Below are positions 31,366-38,252 of a DNA stretch of 43,109 bases, piece after piece. Under the pieces are notes generated by a model. The model was not told the origin of the DNA. It saw only the letters and a program-made list of their open reading frames with translations, and did no database searches. The stretch is taken from positions 1 through 43,109 of IMG/VR virus record IMGVR_UViG_3300023181_000014, one strand, 5' to 3'. Origin of the DNA: a virus. Every line of letters starts with the position of its first letter. Position 1 is the stretch's first letter. Position numbers and translations under genes: made by a program.

Positions 31366-31733
31366 TCCTTCCTCTCCTTTGCGTCTAGCGCGGCGCGGTT
31401 GGCCTCTTGCGTTGATGCAATGTACCAAAGCGTTCCGTTTTCATTGGCGCGAGCCTTGGCTTCGGCCACGCGATCGGCGTTGCAATGCTCCGATGCGTAG
31501 AGGTTTAGCCAGTCATCAATCGCGACGACAGATCTTTCCAGCGCCGCTCTCAGTTCCGCATTTTCCCTTTCGAGAGCATCAGCGCGTTTGTTTGCCGCTC
31601 GTGTCCGCTTATCCAAATCACGTAGACGGCCAGAGAGAATTCGCGCAAGGTCGTAGTCTGATCTTGCCGGACCGTACCGCTTGGCAAAATCAGCATAAGC
31701 TTCTTCGTCTGTCTGGGTGACTAGATAGCTCAT
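31362..31733 (-). CDS. Hypothetical coiled-coil protein
   Basis: A 123-residue protein from ATG 31733, after GGAGGGACGG. The N-terminus is MSYLVTQTDEEAY; residues about 38-70 are a strong coiled coil (RDLDKRTRAANKRADALERE in part). The C-terminal half is helical (RVAEAKARANENGTLW). No enzymatic motif. It overlaps both neighbours by 4 nt. Confidence 0.65.
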   Translation of the reverse strand: MSYLVTQTDEEAYADFAKRYGPARSDYDLARILSGRLRDLDKRTRAANKRADALERENAELRAALERSVVAIDDWLNLYASEHCNADRVAEAKARANENGTLWYIASTQEANRAALDAKERKE

Positions 31734-32233
31734 TCTTCCGTCCCTCCCACTGTCGGAGCGGCGCTCCATTTTTGGCGCTCGGCAAGAACGGCTCTGGCTA
31801 CAGCCTTGCAGACTATAGAGGGAGTTCCATCAAAATTTGTGGGGGAGTAGTCGGCATCTCGGCATGCCTGCGCTGCAATTTGCATTACATCTTCGGGGAA
31901 CTCCTGCACGGACAGCCTTGCCAAGTGGCTTTCGGCTTCTTCCAGCCGGTATTGCAGGGACGCGATTTCGCGCTCGGAGTTCTTATGCTCATCGGTGATG
32001 GAGCGGGCATCGGGTGCGACGGGAACCGGAGACTTCCTTTCGCAGCTTGGGAAATCGTAGTCATCCAGTCTAAAATCAGATGCTCTTGGCGCGTGATTTT
32101 GCGCATCGGCTTGACCGCAATAATAGGCGTTAGAAATCACCATGTGAGGTGACAGAAAATTTCCCCTGTATGGAAGCGCCGGATTGTCATAGCCGATATT
32201 ATAGGCCGTCTGTTCGCTATTAATCTTGATCAC
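31730..32233 (-). CDS. Hypothetical protein (GTG start)
   Basis: A 167-residue protein. GTG 32233 is 7 nt after AAAGGAGG. The N-terminal 75 residues contain aromatic, Asn/Asp-rich segments (YNIGYDNPALPYRG). Residues about 90-115 are a coiled coil (EREIASLQYRLEEAESHLAR), and the C-terminus (VCKAVARAVLAERQKW) is like the end of many small phage accessory proteins. Function unknown. Confidence 0.65.
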   Translation of the reverse strand: MIKINSEQTAYNIGYDNPALPYRGNFLSPHMVISNAYYCGQADAQNHAPRASDFRLDDYDFPSCERKSPVPVAPDARSITDEHKNSEREIASLQYRLEEAESHLARLSVQEFPEDVMQIAAQACRDADYSPTNFDGTPSIVCKAVARAVLAERQKWSAAPTVGGTEE

Positions 32234-33069
32234 TTGCTCTCCTCCTTTGGTGTGGGAGTGGCGAGGGCGGCACGAGCAAGGTGGCGCTCGTAGTATTGCC
32301 TCGCAGTTTCACCGTCCCATCCGATGCGTCGGCCTATCTCCTGCCAATCTGTGCCTTCAGAAAGAGCGGCCTCGACGGTGGGAATATGACCTTGCGCTTC
32401 AAGGCCGAACAATACCGGCTGATCCGAGGTCACCCGCTCCGTTGCGGACGTACCATGGGCGGGCTGGGGAGCGGCGGGAAGTGTGTCCAGGTCGAAATCG
32501 CTGAACTCTGGCTTTGGGCTTCCGGTCAAGGCGTGGTTGATTTCGGCCGCTTCATATTCGGCTCGCCCGCGAATTTTGTGCATGTGAAGCGATATCGCGC
32601 TCTCGCCCTTACCGATCATCACATAGAAATCGGTGGTGCCGTCGCTCTTTCGATAGTCCGAAACCCATGCAACAGGCTCCACATTGCGGAGCTTCGCTAA
32701 TTCTTCTTCCAGCCCAATCACTTTTGCAGCGAACGGCTTCGCAATAATTTCGTATCCGCTCTCGTTGATAGCGGTTATAACAGCGTCTGCCTTCTCATCA
32801 CATCCACAGAAAGGCCAATCACAGTCAGCCGGGTCATTGCCGCCAGATGTTCCCTGCTTACGGGCTTTGCACGCTACCGGCTCCTGTACTGGACGGGCGG
32901 AGAGAGCGGCTTTCATTGCCGACTTCATCACGTCACGCGCCGTTTTCTTCTGTGGTTCGTGCCACAAAGACCAACCGACATTGTGGACGCGACAAGCTCT
33001 TTCGATCATTTCATCCGTCACCCTGCTATCGCCCATGGCGACATATCCGATGTGTTCTTGCTGGGTCAT
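32230..33069 (-). CDS. Ea22-like accessory protein
   Basis: A 279-residue mosaic protein starting at ATG 33069 by ATGA overlap. It carries VTDEMIERACRVH near the start, a Cys-containing WPFCGCDEKADAVITAINES block, a coiled segment ending VEPVAWVSDYRKSD, and a final helix-rich part (IGRRIGWDGETARQYYERH). The mix of short modules, including the EPVAWV segment also seen in the rightward gene at 41516 as DAPVAWIS, is like the recombining Ea22-type proteins of temperate phages. Function unknown; exchange of modules is likely. Confidence 0.6.
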   Translation of the reverse strand: MTQQEHIGYVAMGDSRVTDEMIERACRVHNVGWSLWHEPQKKTARDVMKSAMKAALSARPVQEPVACKARKQGTSGGNDPADCDWPFCGCDEKADAVITAINESGYEIIAKPFAAKVIGLEEELAKLRNVEPVAWVSDYRKSDGTTDFYVMIGKGESAISLHMHKIRGRAEYEAAEINHALTGSPKPEFSDFDLDTLPAAPQPAHGTSATERVTSDQPVLFGLEAQGHIPTVEAALSEGTDWQEIGRRIGWDGETARQYYERHLARAALATPTPKEESK

Positions 33070-33497
33070 GCTTCATCCCTCGATTTTGGAAGACGGCCGG
33101 TAGCAGCCAGCCCTGAAATGATGCGAGACTTCGCCCGCTCGATTGAAATGGCTTCGTCGTAGGATGAATAAATCCCGAATAGCGTCAGCCCGAGAAGGTG
33201 AGGATCGATGCCAAGCGACAACCAGTAGGCGGATTCACCCATCGAATGTTGCCTAAAATGCTCCTCCCGGCAGAGAGGAAGCGCGAACAGATCCGGCGCC
33301 TTTGTGCCCTTAGCTCGGCCCCAATGGCCGTACCAAGGCATGGCGTAGGAGACATGGGCGGCTTGCAGATCGTCTTCACGGCCTGTCGCAGAGCAGCAGA
33401 GATTGTGCAGCCAAGATATATAGGCCGGCTTCTTCTCGGCTCTCCGCTGTGGAGGCTCTGGATCGTGGTGGAAGTGGGCGTAGTTGATGCGGGCCAT
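33066..33497 (-). CDS. DUF968-like (HNH-type) recombination protein
   Basis: A 143-residue protein. Motifs YISWLHNLCC, AAHVSYA, DLFALPLCREEHFRQHSMGESAYW follow the DUF968 and related HNH-fold phage recombination proteins, where the A-H and the C-x-x-H-x5-H residues bind metal. The first CxxC is degenerate here (LCCSATG), so activity may be altered. It may process recombination intermediates with the ERF protein of the same operon. Start ATG 33497; ribosome-binding site weak. Confidence 0.7.
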   Translation of the reverse strand: MARINYAHFHHDPEPPQRRAEKKPAYISWLHNLCCSATGREDDLQAAHVSYAMPWYGHWGRAKGTKAPDLFALPLCREEHFRQHSMGESAYWLSLGIDPHLLGLTLFGIYSSYDEAISIERAKSRIISGLAATGRLPKSRDEA

Positions 33498-33498
33498 T

Positions 33499-33738
33499 CT
33501 ACTGTACCAATCTCGCGGCGAGGACCTTCAGCTTGCCGGCGATCAGCATCAAAGCGTTCGGGCCTTTCTTCCATGCTTCCTCATCGCGGTAGTCGTTGAC
33601 TGCTTTGTCCGCCATTGCCTGGTCGCGGATTTCGCGCTGCAGCTTCGATAGCGTCTCGTCTTGCTTTTCGAGCTGCTTGAGGGTGGATGGCCTCGCGAAA
33701 GGCTTGCGCTGGAGATATCGTTCTGCGCTCGGCGTCAT
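33499..33738 (-). CDS. Small helical hypothetical protein
   Basis: A 79-residue, Lys/Arg-rich helical protein (RPSTLKQLEKQDETLSKLQR in part) with GAAGGAG before the ATG. It is likely a coiled coil and overlaps the upstream gene by 4 nt. No known domain. Confidence 0.6.
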   Translation of the reverse strand: MTPSAERYLQRKPFARPSTLKQLEKQDETLSKLQREIRDQAMADKAVNDYRDEEAWKKGPNALMLIAGKLKVLAARLVQ

Positions 33739-33920
33739 GACAGTTTCTCCTTCGGGAAGATGACCTTATAAGTTTCGACTACAACAATGGCGGGCCAAAA
33801 AATGATGAGGATCAACAGGATATCTTTTTCAGGGTTGGGCTTGTCGTATTTCTCTTGATTTCCAGCGACAACTCCCATGCCAATTGAGAACCAAATGATG
33901 ACGGCGAACAGGTATTTCAT
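33735..33920 (-). CDS. Small two-helix membrane protein
   Basis: A 61-residue protein with two hydrophobic segments, MKYLFAVIIWFSIGMGVVAG at the start and ILLILIIFWPAIVVVETY near residues 35-52, separated by a charged loop (KYDKPNPEKD). The first segment could also be a signal anchor. ATGA-coupled to both neighbours. Membrane location is clear, role unknown. Confidence 0.7.
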   Translation of the reverse strand: MKYLFAVIIWFSIGMGVVAGNQEKYDKPNPEKDILLILIIFWPAIVVVETYKVIFPKEKLS

Positions 33921-34345
33921 GCCGCCTTCTCCCCACGGTTCATGAGCTGGTCGGGAGTGACGCCAAAGTTAGATCCGATCCACTCGATTGCCCGCTCCAG
34001 GTACTCGGCAAAGGATTCTTCCGTCATTTTGTCGAAGGCGATGCTGGATGGCACGAGAACCGTCATCCCGTTCCGTAGCCGGATAGGCGTTGCATGGCCC
34101 AAATCGAGCTTGATCGCTTCGTGGAGTGCTTCCGAGTTCGGAGCGCAATCCGTCGCATCTCTTAGACGGTTCAGCAGTTGCCAGTAGAACCTCAGACGTG
34201 CAGGCGACCGTCCGGTGCGGAGATCCACCCGGATACGCTCTCCGGGCTTCATCTTGCGGATCATCTCGGCGTCTGCCTGCATCTCTGGATAAAGCGCATC
34301 GCCGCGCCTCATGACATAAATTGGGGCGTTCTCTGTTTTGGCCAT
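33917..34345 (-). CDS. DUF1367-like phage protein
   Basis: A 142-residue protein. KPGERIRVDLRTGRSPA, RLRFYWQLLNRL and the pattern VPSSIAFDKMTEESFAEYLE recall DUF1367, a small phage family beside recombination genes; the SIAFDKM segment is the best match. The N-terminus MAKTENAPIYVMRRG differs from the usual. It starts at a TGATG junction with the upstream gene. Association with ERF, SSB-like and DUF968-like genes suggests a recombination role like the NinB group. Confidence 0.65.
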   Translation of the reverse strand: MAKTENAPIYVMRRGDALYPEMQADAEMIRKMKPGERIRVDLRTGRSPARLRFYWQLLNRLRDATDCAPNSEALHEAIKLDLGHATPIRLRNGMTVLVPSSIAFDKMTEESFAEYLERAIEWIGSNFGVTPDQLMNRGEKAA

Positions 34346-34668
34346 CAGAACGGGATCTCCCCATCTTCCGGCAAGTCTCCGTAGCTGTTACGCTCATTGC
34401 GGCGGGATTCACGCACATGAGCTTGGACATCGGCGCGGTCATATGTTTCGCCGTTGTGAGCCGTAATCGTCTGCTCTCGCCGCCGTTCCTGCTTGGGCTT
34501 TGCGGAAAGCGATTGGAACTTGCCCTTCGATCCCTCCTTCGTCCAAGCAGAGATTTCGTACAGGACGCCCCCGATCAGGATTTCGCCGCGTGCGTTCGGG
34601 TGGTTATCGCTGGTGCGATTGTCGTTCTTGAAAAGGCTTCCTTGCCCTTCACGGAGTACATAGGCCAT
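34345..34668 (-). CDS. DUF736-like protein with SSB-type C-terminal tail
   Basis: A 107-residue protein with AAGGAA before the ATG. The N-terminal 60 residues (GQGSLFKNDNRTSDNHPNAR in part, VLYEISAWTKEG, KFQSLSAKPK) match the DUF736 pattern of alphaproteobacterial mobile elements. The linker is charged and the extreme C-terminus is DLPEDGEIPF, like the acidic D-x-IPF tail by which single-strand binding proteins recruit partners. Next to an ERF annealing protein, a single-strand DNA accessory role is reasonable. The tail similarity is seen directly; the function is inference. Confidence 0.7.
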   Translation of the reverse strand: MAYVLREGQGSLFKNDNRTSDNHPNARGEILIGGVLYEISAWTKEGSKGKFQSLSAKPKQERRREQTITAHNGETYDRADVQAHVRESRRNERNSYGDLPEDGEIPF

Positions 34669-34679
34669 ATCTTGTTCCT

Positions 34680-35330
34680 TCAGGCGTTCATGGGATGTCT
34701 GGTTGCTTCTGCGTCGGAAACCGGCATCAGCTCTTGCTTCCGAAAGTCCTTGGCCTTGATGACGCCAATCTCGACCTGCGGGGCTTCATTCTTCAGGCGC
34801 TTGATAACGTCGGCCTCTTGGGTCCAGATCGAGCCCAGATCATCCAATGTCTTAGCCTTGGTCATTCTGCCGATGATCCGGTCACCAGCTGCTACAGGGT
34901 TGAACGGGGGGACATGCGCATCGGCGGGGGAATACGCGATGCTTTCGGTATCGGGGTCATCGCCGGTCTCTAGGCCAAGAGCCTTGAGGAGCGCGTATTT
35001 CACGGCATAAGACATTGCCTTGCCGGGGCCCTTGTCCTGCGGGTCGATGCCGTATCCAAATGTTGGAACATCGAAGAAATCGGCGGGCTCATCCACATTG
35101 ACGAACCGAACAGTCAGAGAGCATTCGGCGCGGTTGCCGTTGTGGAGGTGTTCGCAACGAACCGGATAGTAAACGATCCCATTCTTCAGCAGCACAGGCC
35201 GGACCTTGGCGGTTACAGCATCGTGCGAGACGATGGTGTAATTCATGCCCTGCTTCTTTTCCTTCTGGATGTAGTCAACTTCCAGCATTGCCGCAGCAAG
35301 GCGCTGGTGAACGTTCTTCTTGTCTGTCAT
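34680..35330 (-). CDS. erf: ERF family single-strand annealing protein
   Basis: A 216-residue recombinase. Tandem starts GTG 35333 and ATG 35330 follow GAGG; ATG is taken. The core has the ERF pattern: NVHQRLAAAMLEVDYIQKE, YTIVSHDAVTAKVRPVLLKN in part, CSLTVRFVN, GYGIDPQDKGPGKAMSYAVK and YALLKALGLETGDDPD. ERF proteins anneal complementary single strands and help circularise or recombine phage DNA. The C-terminus after 150 is variable. It lies between Gp157 and the SSB-like gene, a normal recombination cluster. Confidence 0.92.
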   Translation of the reverse strand: MTDKKNVHQRLAAAMLEVDYIQKEKKQGMNYTIVSHDAVTAKVRPVLLKNGIVYYPVRCEHLHNGNRAECSLTVRFVNVDEPADFFDVPTFGYGIDPQDKGPGKAMSYAVKYALLKALGLETGDDPDTESIAYSPADAHVPPFNPVAAGDRIIGRMTKAKTLDDLGSIWTQEADVIKRLKNEAPQVEIGVIKAKDFRKQELMPVSDAEATRHPMNA

Positions 35331-35845
35331 CACTTTGTCCTCACCATCAAGCCACAGTCTCCCATGACGATTTCAGCGCCGGGGGGGATATGCCCTCCGT
35401 CTTTGAATGCTTCCAGAATTGCCTTCTTGTCGGCCTTCCGTTCGGTCTTGAAAAAGCCTTGAGGCAGTTGGTCCACGTCGAAGACATTCACGCCCTCACG
35501 CGCCTTCGTGATCGATAGCGTGGCCTCGGGGAGTGTAACCTTGTCTTGGCCTGCGCTTTCCATAAGCATCTGCATGATCTTTTTGATGCCGTCAGCCTGG
35601 CGCTCGTAGCGGGACCGGCGCTCGCTCAAGGCGTCTTCTCGGGTCTTGATGGCGTCAACCATCATCAAAGCTTCCTGACGCGCTCCCAGAGCCCGCTCAA
35701 GGATGCGGTGGAGATCCGTGCTGCCTTCGATCATGTCGGCCATCAGATCGGCGTCGTCTGCCAAATCAGGGTAGTTGATGAGCATGGCGCTGATCTGGGC
35801 GCGTACGGCCTGAGCGTCGTTAAACAGGAACTTGGCGATTGTCAT
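35330..35845 (-). CDS. Gp157-family (Siphovirus Gp157) protein
   Basis: A 171-residue protein from ATG 35845, after AAGGAAA. The long helical N-terminus, then MMVDAIKTREDALSERRSRYE in part, and the C-terminal LPEATLSITKAREGVNVFD and KADKKAILEAFKDGG follow the Gp157 family found beside ERF or RecT genes in many phages. The role is unknown; a link to recombination or to resistance against host defence has been proposed for the family. GTGA overlap with the ERF gene. Confidence 0.85.
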   Translation of the reverse strand: MTIAKFLFNDAQAVRAQISAMLINYPDLADDADLMADMIEGSTDLHRILERALGARQEALMMVDAIKTREDALSERRSRYERQADGIKKIMQMLMESAGQDKVTLPEATLSITKAREGVNVFDVDQLPQGFFKTERKADKKAILEAFKDGGHIPPGAEIVMGDCGLMVRTK

Positions 35846-36014
35846 TGCTGATTTCCTTCTCTCTGGAGCGCCAGAACTCAACCTGTTTCCGGCAGGCTTC
35901 CAAATGGTCTTGAGCTATCTTGAATTGTTCGGCGGTACGGGCTCTTGAGCGGTCTCTCTTCCAGCCCTGCGCGCTGAATATGAAAATTTCTCGCATCTGG
36001 GTTACTGTGGTCAT
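35820..36014 (-). CDS. Small helical hypothetical protein
   Basis: A 64-residue protein starting MTTVTQMREIFIF at ATG 36014, overlapping the preceding stop. The bulk is basic helix (RSRARTAEQFKIAQDHLEAC in part, QVEFWRSREKEI). It overlaps the Gp157 gene by 26 nt. No known domain. Confidence 0.6.
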   Translation of the reverse strand: MTTVTQMREIFIFSAQGWKRDRSRARTAEQFKIAQDHLEACRKQVEFWRSREKEISNDNRQVPV

Positions 36015-36160
36015 CTCCACCCCCACACAGCGAAGATGATCAGAGAAAGATTTGCAGCAATTAGGAGGGCTGTGAAATCACGCCAGTTTGCTGCCCTGGA
36101 CTGGCTGAGTATGTCAGACGGCTTATTGCGGCCTTCGAAGGTTCCGAGAGAGGTTTTCAT
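36011..36160 (-). CDS. Small membrane protein, 49 residues
   Basis: A minus-strand frame of 49 residues beginning MKTSLGTFEGRNKPS and ending in a hydrophobic helix (FTALLIAANLSLIIFAVWGW). GAGGAGG lies 8 nt before the ATG. The start overlaps the upstream stop and the stop overlaps the downstream start, both by ATGA-type junctions, so it fits perfectly into the operon. Tail-anchored topology is likely; function unknown. Confidence 0.7.
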   Translation of the reverse strand: MKTSLGTFEGRNKPSDILSQSRAANWRDFTALLIAANLSLIIFAVWGWR

Positions 36161-36384
36161 GACCTAGCCTCCTCAGCCCGCTTGAGAGAGACGATGAACT
36201 GTTCATCACCGCCTCCGAAACTCACCTCATTGCCAACACCGATGAACTGGACAAGCACCTGAAGGAAGTCATTCATGCCGTCCTTGGTTTCCAAAGCCAC
36301 ATTAGGGTCCTTCCCGAAGCGGGCGATAAGGACACGTTCGCTCAACGGTGAAAATCGCAGGCCTACATTCTTTAGTTCGCTCAT
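36157..36384 (-). CDS. Small hypothetical protein
   Basis: A 75-residue protein starting MSELKNVGLRFSPLSERV at ATG 36384, with GGGAGG upstream. The frame is open further up, but that part overlaps the next gene and is not protein-like. A mixed alpha/beta pattern with ALETKDGMNDFLQVLVQF in part. Coupled to both neighbours. No known domain. Confidence 0.65.
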   Translation of the reverse strand: MSELKNVGLRFSPLSERVLIARFGKDPNVALETKDGMNDFLQVLVQFIGVGNEVSFGGGDEQFIVSLKRAEEARS

Positions 36385-36578
36385 TGTGCCGCCTCCCACT
36401 GGAAAACACGCGGCTGGTCGAGCGCGGCACCAATCAGCCCACGAACGATCGAAAGGCTTTCCCTCGTCGGAACGAGGTTGCAACGGGCGTCCTCTTCCCA
36501 ATGGGCTACCCATCCGCGAATGTCTTGCAACGTCTCGACTGGTACTTCCACGGCGATATGTGGGCGGTTGGTGATCAT
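36381..36578 (-). CDS. Small hypothetical protein
   Basis: A 65-residue protein beginning MITNRPHIAVEVPVE, with one strand and two helices (LQDIRGWVAHWEED, TRESLSIVRGLIGAAL). It overlaps the genes on each side by 4 nt; GGAGG lies about 11 nt upstream. Not recognised. Confidence 0.6.
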   Translation of the reverse strand: MITNRPHIAVEVPVETLQDIRGWVAHWEEDARCNLVPTRESLSIVRGLIGAALDQPRVFQWEAAQ

Positions 36579-36802
36579 GCTGCTCTAGCCTCCGTCGCGT
36601 CGTAAATCTTGGGGAATGAGGTGCTGGAATACCGCTGGTAGCTTTCCACGACGACTTCCTGGAGATCGAGCGTGTGGATCTCAAACAGGGCGTCTTCCTC
36701 GGTGTCGAACTCAAGTGCGTCTGCGTCGTCATAACTGAAGCCACCGCCCGTCCAACACAGGCCGCACATGGTCTCGATGCGGAAGAGAGTGACCATAGCC
36801 AT
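36575..36802 (-). CDS. Small acidic hypothetical protein
   Basis: A 75-residue acidic protein (SYDDADALEFDTEEDALFEI in part). Tandem starts GTG 36805 and ATG 36802 follow GGGAGG; I take the ATG. A CGLCW motif lies near the N-terminus. The acidic, compact nature would fit a DNA-mimic or a host-takeover peptide, but nothing direct supports it. Confidence 0.6.
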   Translation of the reverse strand: MAMVTLFRIETMCGLCWTGGGFSYDDADALEFDTEEDALFEIHTLDLQEVVVESYQRYSSTSFPKIYDATEARAA

Positions 36803-37056
36803 CACAGGCCTCCCTTGCGGGCTGCAATCATTGCGTCGGCAACCTCATAAGCAGCGTTGGCACCCATGGTGTAGACGCTGGCTTCGTACTGCTTGCCGGA
36901 CCTGACGCTATGGCCGTATAATTCCGCTAACAAGGCGGGAACAGCCTGGCCGGCGAACCAGTCACGCAGGCTCATGCCTTCCTGCGTCCATCTTTTGAAT
37001 TCATTGGCTGCCCCCGCTGCAAAAGCCGGTCCGCCATCATCGATCTTGTCTGCCAT
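36802..37056 (-). CDS. Conserved phage hypothetical protein (GMSLRD family)
   Basis: An 84-residue protein with AGGAG before the ATG. The pattern DDGGPAFA, GMSLRDWFAGQA and a C-terminal AYEVADAMIAAR helix is shared by many small phage early proteins from enterobacterial and rhizobial phages. The role is unknown. The end overlaps the next gene's start. Confidence 0.8.
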   Translation of the reverse strand: MADKIDDGGPAFAAGAANEFKRWTQEGMSLRDWFAGQAVPALLAELYGHSVRSGKQYEASVYTMGANAAYEVADAMIAARKGGL

Positions 37057-37110
37057 GTTTCCGACTCCTGCTAGATTGGTGGGATGGGCTAAGCGGTGGC
37101 TTTCGATGGG

Positions 37111-37311
37111 TTAATCTTCATCTTCCATCGGAACGCCGGTCTTGAATGACGCTCCAAGCTCCGTCGCTATTGCTTCGATGCAGTCACGGACAGCTTGCAT
37201 CCCATCCCAGCCGTGCTCATCATGATTGGTTGACATCAGGCGCTTACCGTTCAGCCAGACTTCCTCGCATTCATCGCCGTCAGTCCGTATTTCGAATTTG
37301 TGCTTTGCCAT
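37111..37311 (-). CDS. Small hypothetical protein
   Basis: A 66-residue protein with AAGGGAG before the ATG. It has an N-terminal beta pair (HKFEIRTDGDECEEVWLNGK) and a C-terminal helix (MQAVRDCIEAIATELGASF). A degenerate copy of the repeated leader lies just upstream (37332-37370). Function unknown. Confidence 0.65.
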   Translation of the reverse strand: MAKHKFEIRTDGDECEEVWLNGKRLMSTNHDEHGWDGMQAVRDCIEAIATELGASFKTGVPMEDED

Positions 37312-37367
37312 GGTTCAGTCTCCCTTGTGTCTTTCTATGCAGTGACCAGATGGGTGAGGTGGTGGGG

Positions 37368-37553
37368 TCAGGAGGTGGCTTTGGAGAGAACATCGCGCAG
37401 GGCGGCTTCGACCTCGATCATGTCGTCAAACGAGCTGATCCACATCATCTCGCCGTTATCGTCTTGGATGGTTTTGCGACGGCCACCGATATCCTTGAAG
37501 GTCTGCTGCTTATTGGCGAGCAGGTTCTGAACCGCTGAAATCAAGTCCTTCAT
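37368..37553 (-). CDS. Small hypothetical protein
   Basis: A 61-residue protein with GGAG before the ATG. Helix-strand-strand-helix pattern (LISAVQNLLANKQQTF, MWISSFDDMIEVEAALRDV). A full copy of the 46-bp leader repeat lies immediately upstream (37577-37622). Not recognised. Confidence 0.6.
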   Translation of the reverse strand: MKDLISAVQNLLANKQQTFKDIGGRRKTIQDDNGEMMWISSFDDMIEVEAALRDVLSKATS

Positions 37554-37576
37554 TTTCGTCTCCGGTCGTTTGCGTC

Positions 37577-37622
37577 TTTCGATGTAGCGACCGGATCACC
37601 GGTTGGGTGGTTGTGGCCGCTG
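37577..37622 (-). repeat. 46-bp leader repeat, copy 1
   Basis: This stretch (TTTCGATGTAGCGACC at its plus-strand start, GTGGCCGCTG at its end) is 45/46 identical to 38144-38189. It lies about 25 nt upstream of the start of the gene at 37368-37553. It holds no ribosome-binding site and no clear promoter. Confidence 0.85.
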
Positions 37623-37630
37623 TGGATTGC

Positions 37631-37837
37631 TTATGAGGTGGCTTTGAGGGCCGCTGACAGCCGATTGATGATGTTGACAACCTGCTGGCGCTTCTCGAAT
37701 TTGATCTCATCAACCAAAGTTGAGAGAGCCCATCCGGCTTCGCGGGCCGCAGCCTGTAAGGCGCTATCGCCGTCACGGCTTGCGTCGAAGCCATCATCAA
37801 AAAAGTCTTTCGGCCCTACAGTCATTTTGTTCTCCAT
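37631..37837 (-). CDS. Small hypothetical protein
   Basis: A 68-residue protein from ATG 37837 (MENKMTVGPKDFFDDG), with GGAGAG upstream; the frame extends further but without protein character. Helical C-terminus (RQQVVNIINRLSAALKATS). Its last residues LKATS resemble the LSKATS end of the neighbouring gene at 37368, which may reflect duplication of a cassette boundary. Confidence 0.6.
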   Translation of the reverse strand: MENKMTVGPKDFFDDGFDASRDGDSALQAAAREAGWALSTLVDEIKFEKRQQVVNIINRLSAALKATS

Positions 37838-37915
37838 TTGCCGTCTCTCCGAGCTGCCACGTCTGCCCACCGACGTTCATGACCGCGACATCCTCGCGGC
37901 GGGGCCGAGCGGGTA

Positions 37916-38128
37916 TTAGGCCGCTAAGCCGAGAAGAGTTTCATTGAGGTGGATGGCCCATTCTGCAGCCTGCTTTTCAGCATTCGCTCCCTTGAAGGCC
38001 CGAGCCTTGCGACCATCAGGGCTGACAACGTAGAAGCCGGAAACCTTCGCACGCTTGCCAGTGCCGTTCGGGCCAATACCAACGCCCCATTCGGTGGAAG
38101 CTTCGATTGTGTAGATTGCCTTTTCCAT
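37916..38128 (-). CDS. Small hypothetical protein, first gene of leftward operon
   Basis: A 70-residue protein with GGGAG before the ATG. A beta-rich centre (YTIEASTEWGVGIGPNG, VSGFYVVSPDGRKARAF) and a C-terminal helix (KQAAEWAIHLNETLL). As first gene behind the proposed leftward promoter (38201-38229) it would be expressed immediately on derepression. Function unknown. Confidence 0.65.
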   Translation of the reverse strand: MEKAIYTIEASTEWGVGIGPNGTGKRAKVSGFYVVSPDGRKARAFKGANAEKQAAEWAIHLNETLLGLAA

Positions 38129-38143
38129 CTTCGTCTCCCGAGG

Positions 38144-38189
38144 TTTCGATGTAGCGACCAGATCACCGGTTGGGTGGTTGTGGCCGCTG
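38144..38189 (-). repeat. 46-bp leader repeat, copy 2
   Basis: Second copy of the repeat, with one difference (A for G after GCGACC). It lies about 16 nt upstream of the start of the gene at 37916-38128, between that start and the leftward promoter. A degenerate third copy is visible at about 37332-37370 before the gene at 37111. It may be a shared 5' leader or a site of homologous exchange of small genes. Confidence 0.85.
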
Positions 38190-38200
38190 CTTACCTACAC

Positions 38201-38229
38201 AACATCGCACGCTTTTGCGGTCACGTCAA
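38201..38229 (-). promoter_or_regulatory. Leftward early promoter with operator in spacer (PL-like)
   Basis: Read on the minus strand: TTGACG (38229-38224), a 17-base spacer, then GATGTT (38206-38201). The spacer contains CGCAAAAGCGTGC, identical to the one in the rightward promoter at 38804-38832 at the same distance from the boxes. Repressor bound there would block RNA polymerase. The -10 is weak (3/6), the -35 good (5/6). It would drive the leftward operon from 38128 to the integrase. Confidence 0.7.
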
Positions 38230-38252
38230 GCGTGGTGAACGCAAAAAAGTGC
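38207..38252. promoter_or_regulatory. 46-bp imperfect palindrome, double operator
   Basis: Outer arms GCAC/GTGC, then TTTTGCG/CGCAAAA, then TCAC/GTGA pair symmetrically around a 10-base centre, 15 of the outer 18 positions matching. It consists of two inverted copies of the operator, CGCAAAAGCGTGC (minus, 38207-38219) and CGCAAAAAAGTGC (plus, 38240-38252), placed head-to-head with the leftward -35 box near the centre. This suggests two cooperatively bound repressor dimers. Confidence 0.7.

Noticed and set aside
34321-35010. Plus-strand frame of 229 codons
   Set aside because: It is antisense to the ERF and DUF736-like genes, which have clear family motifs and ribosome-binding sites.
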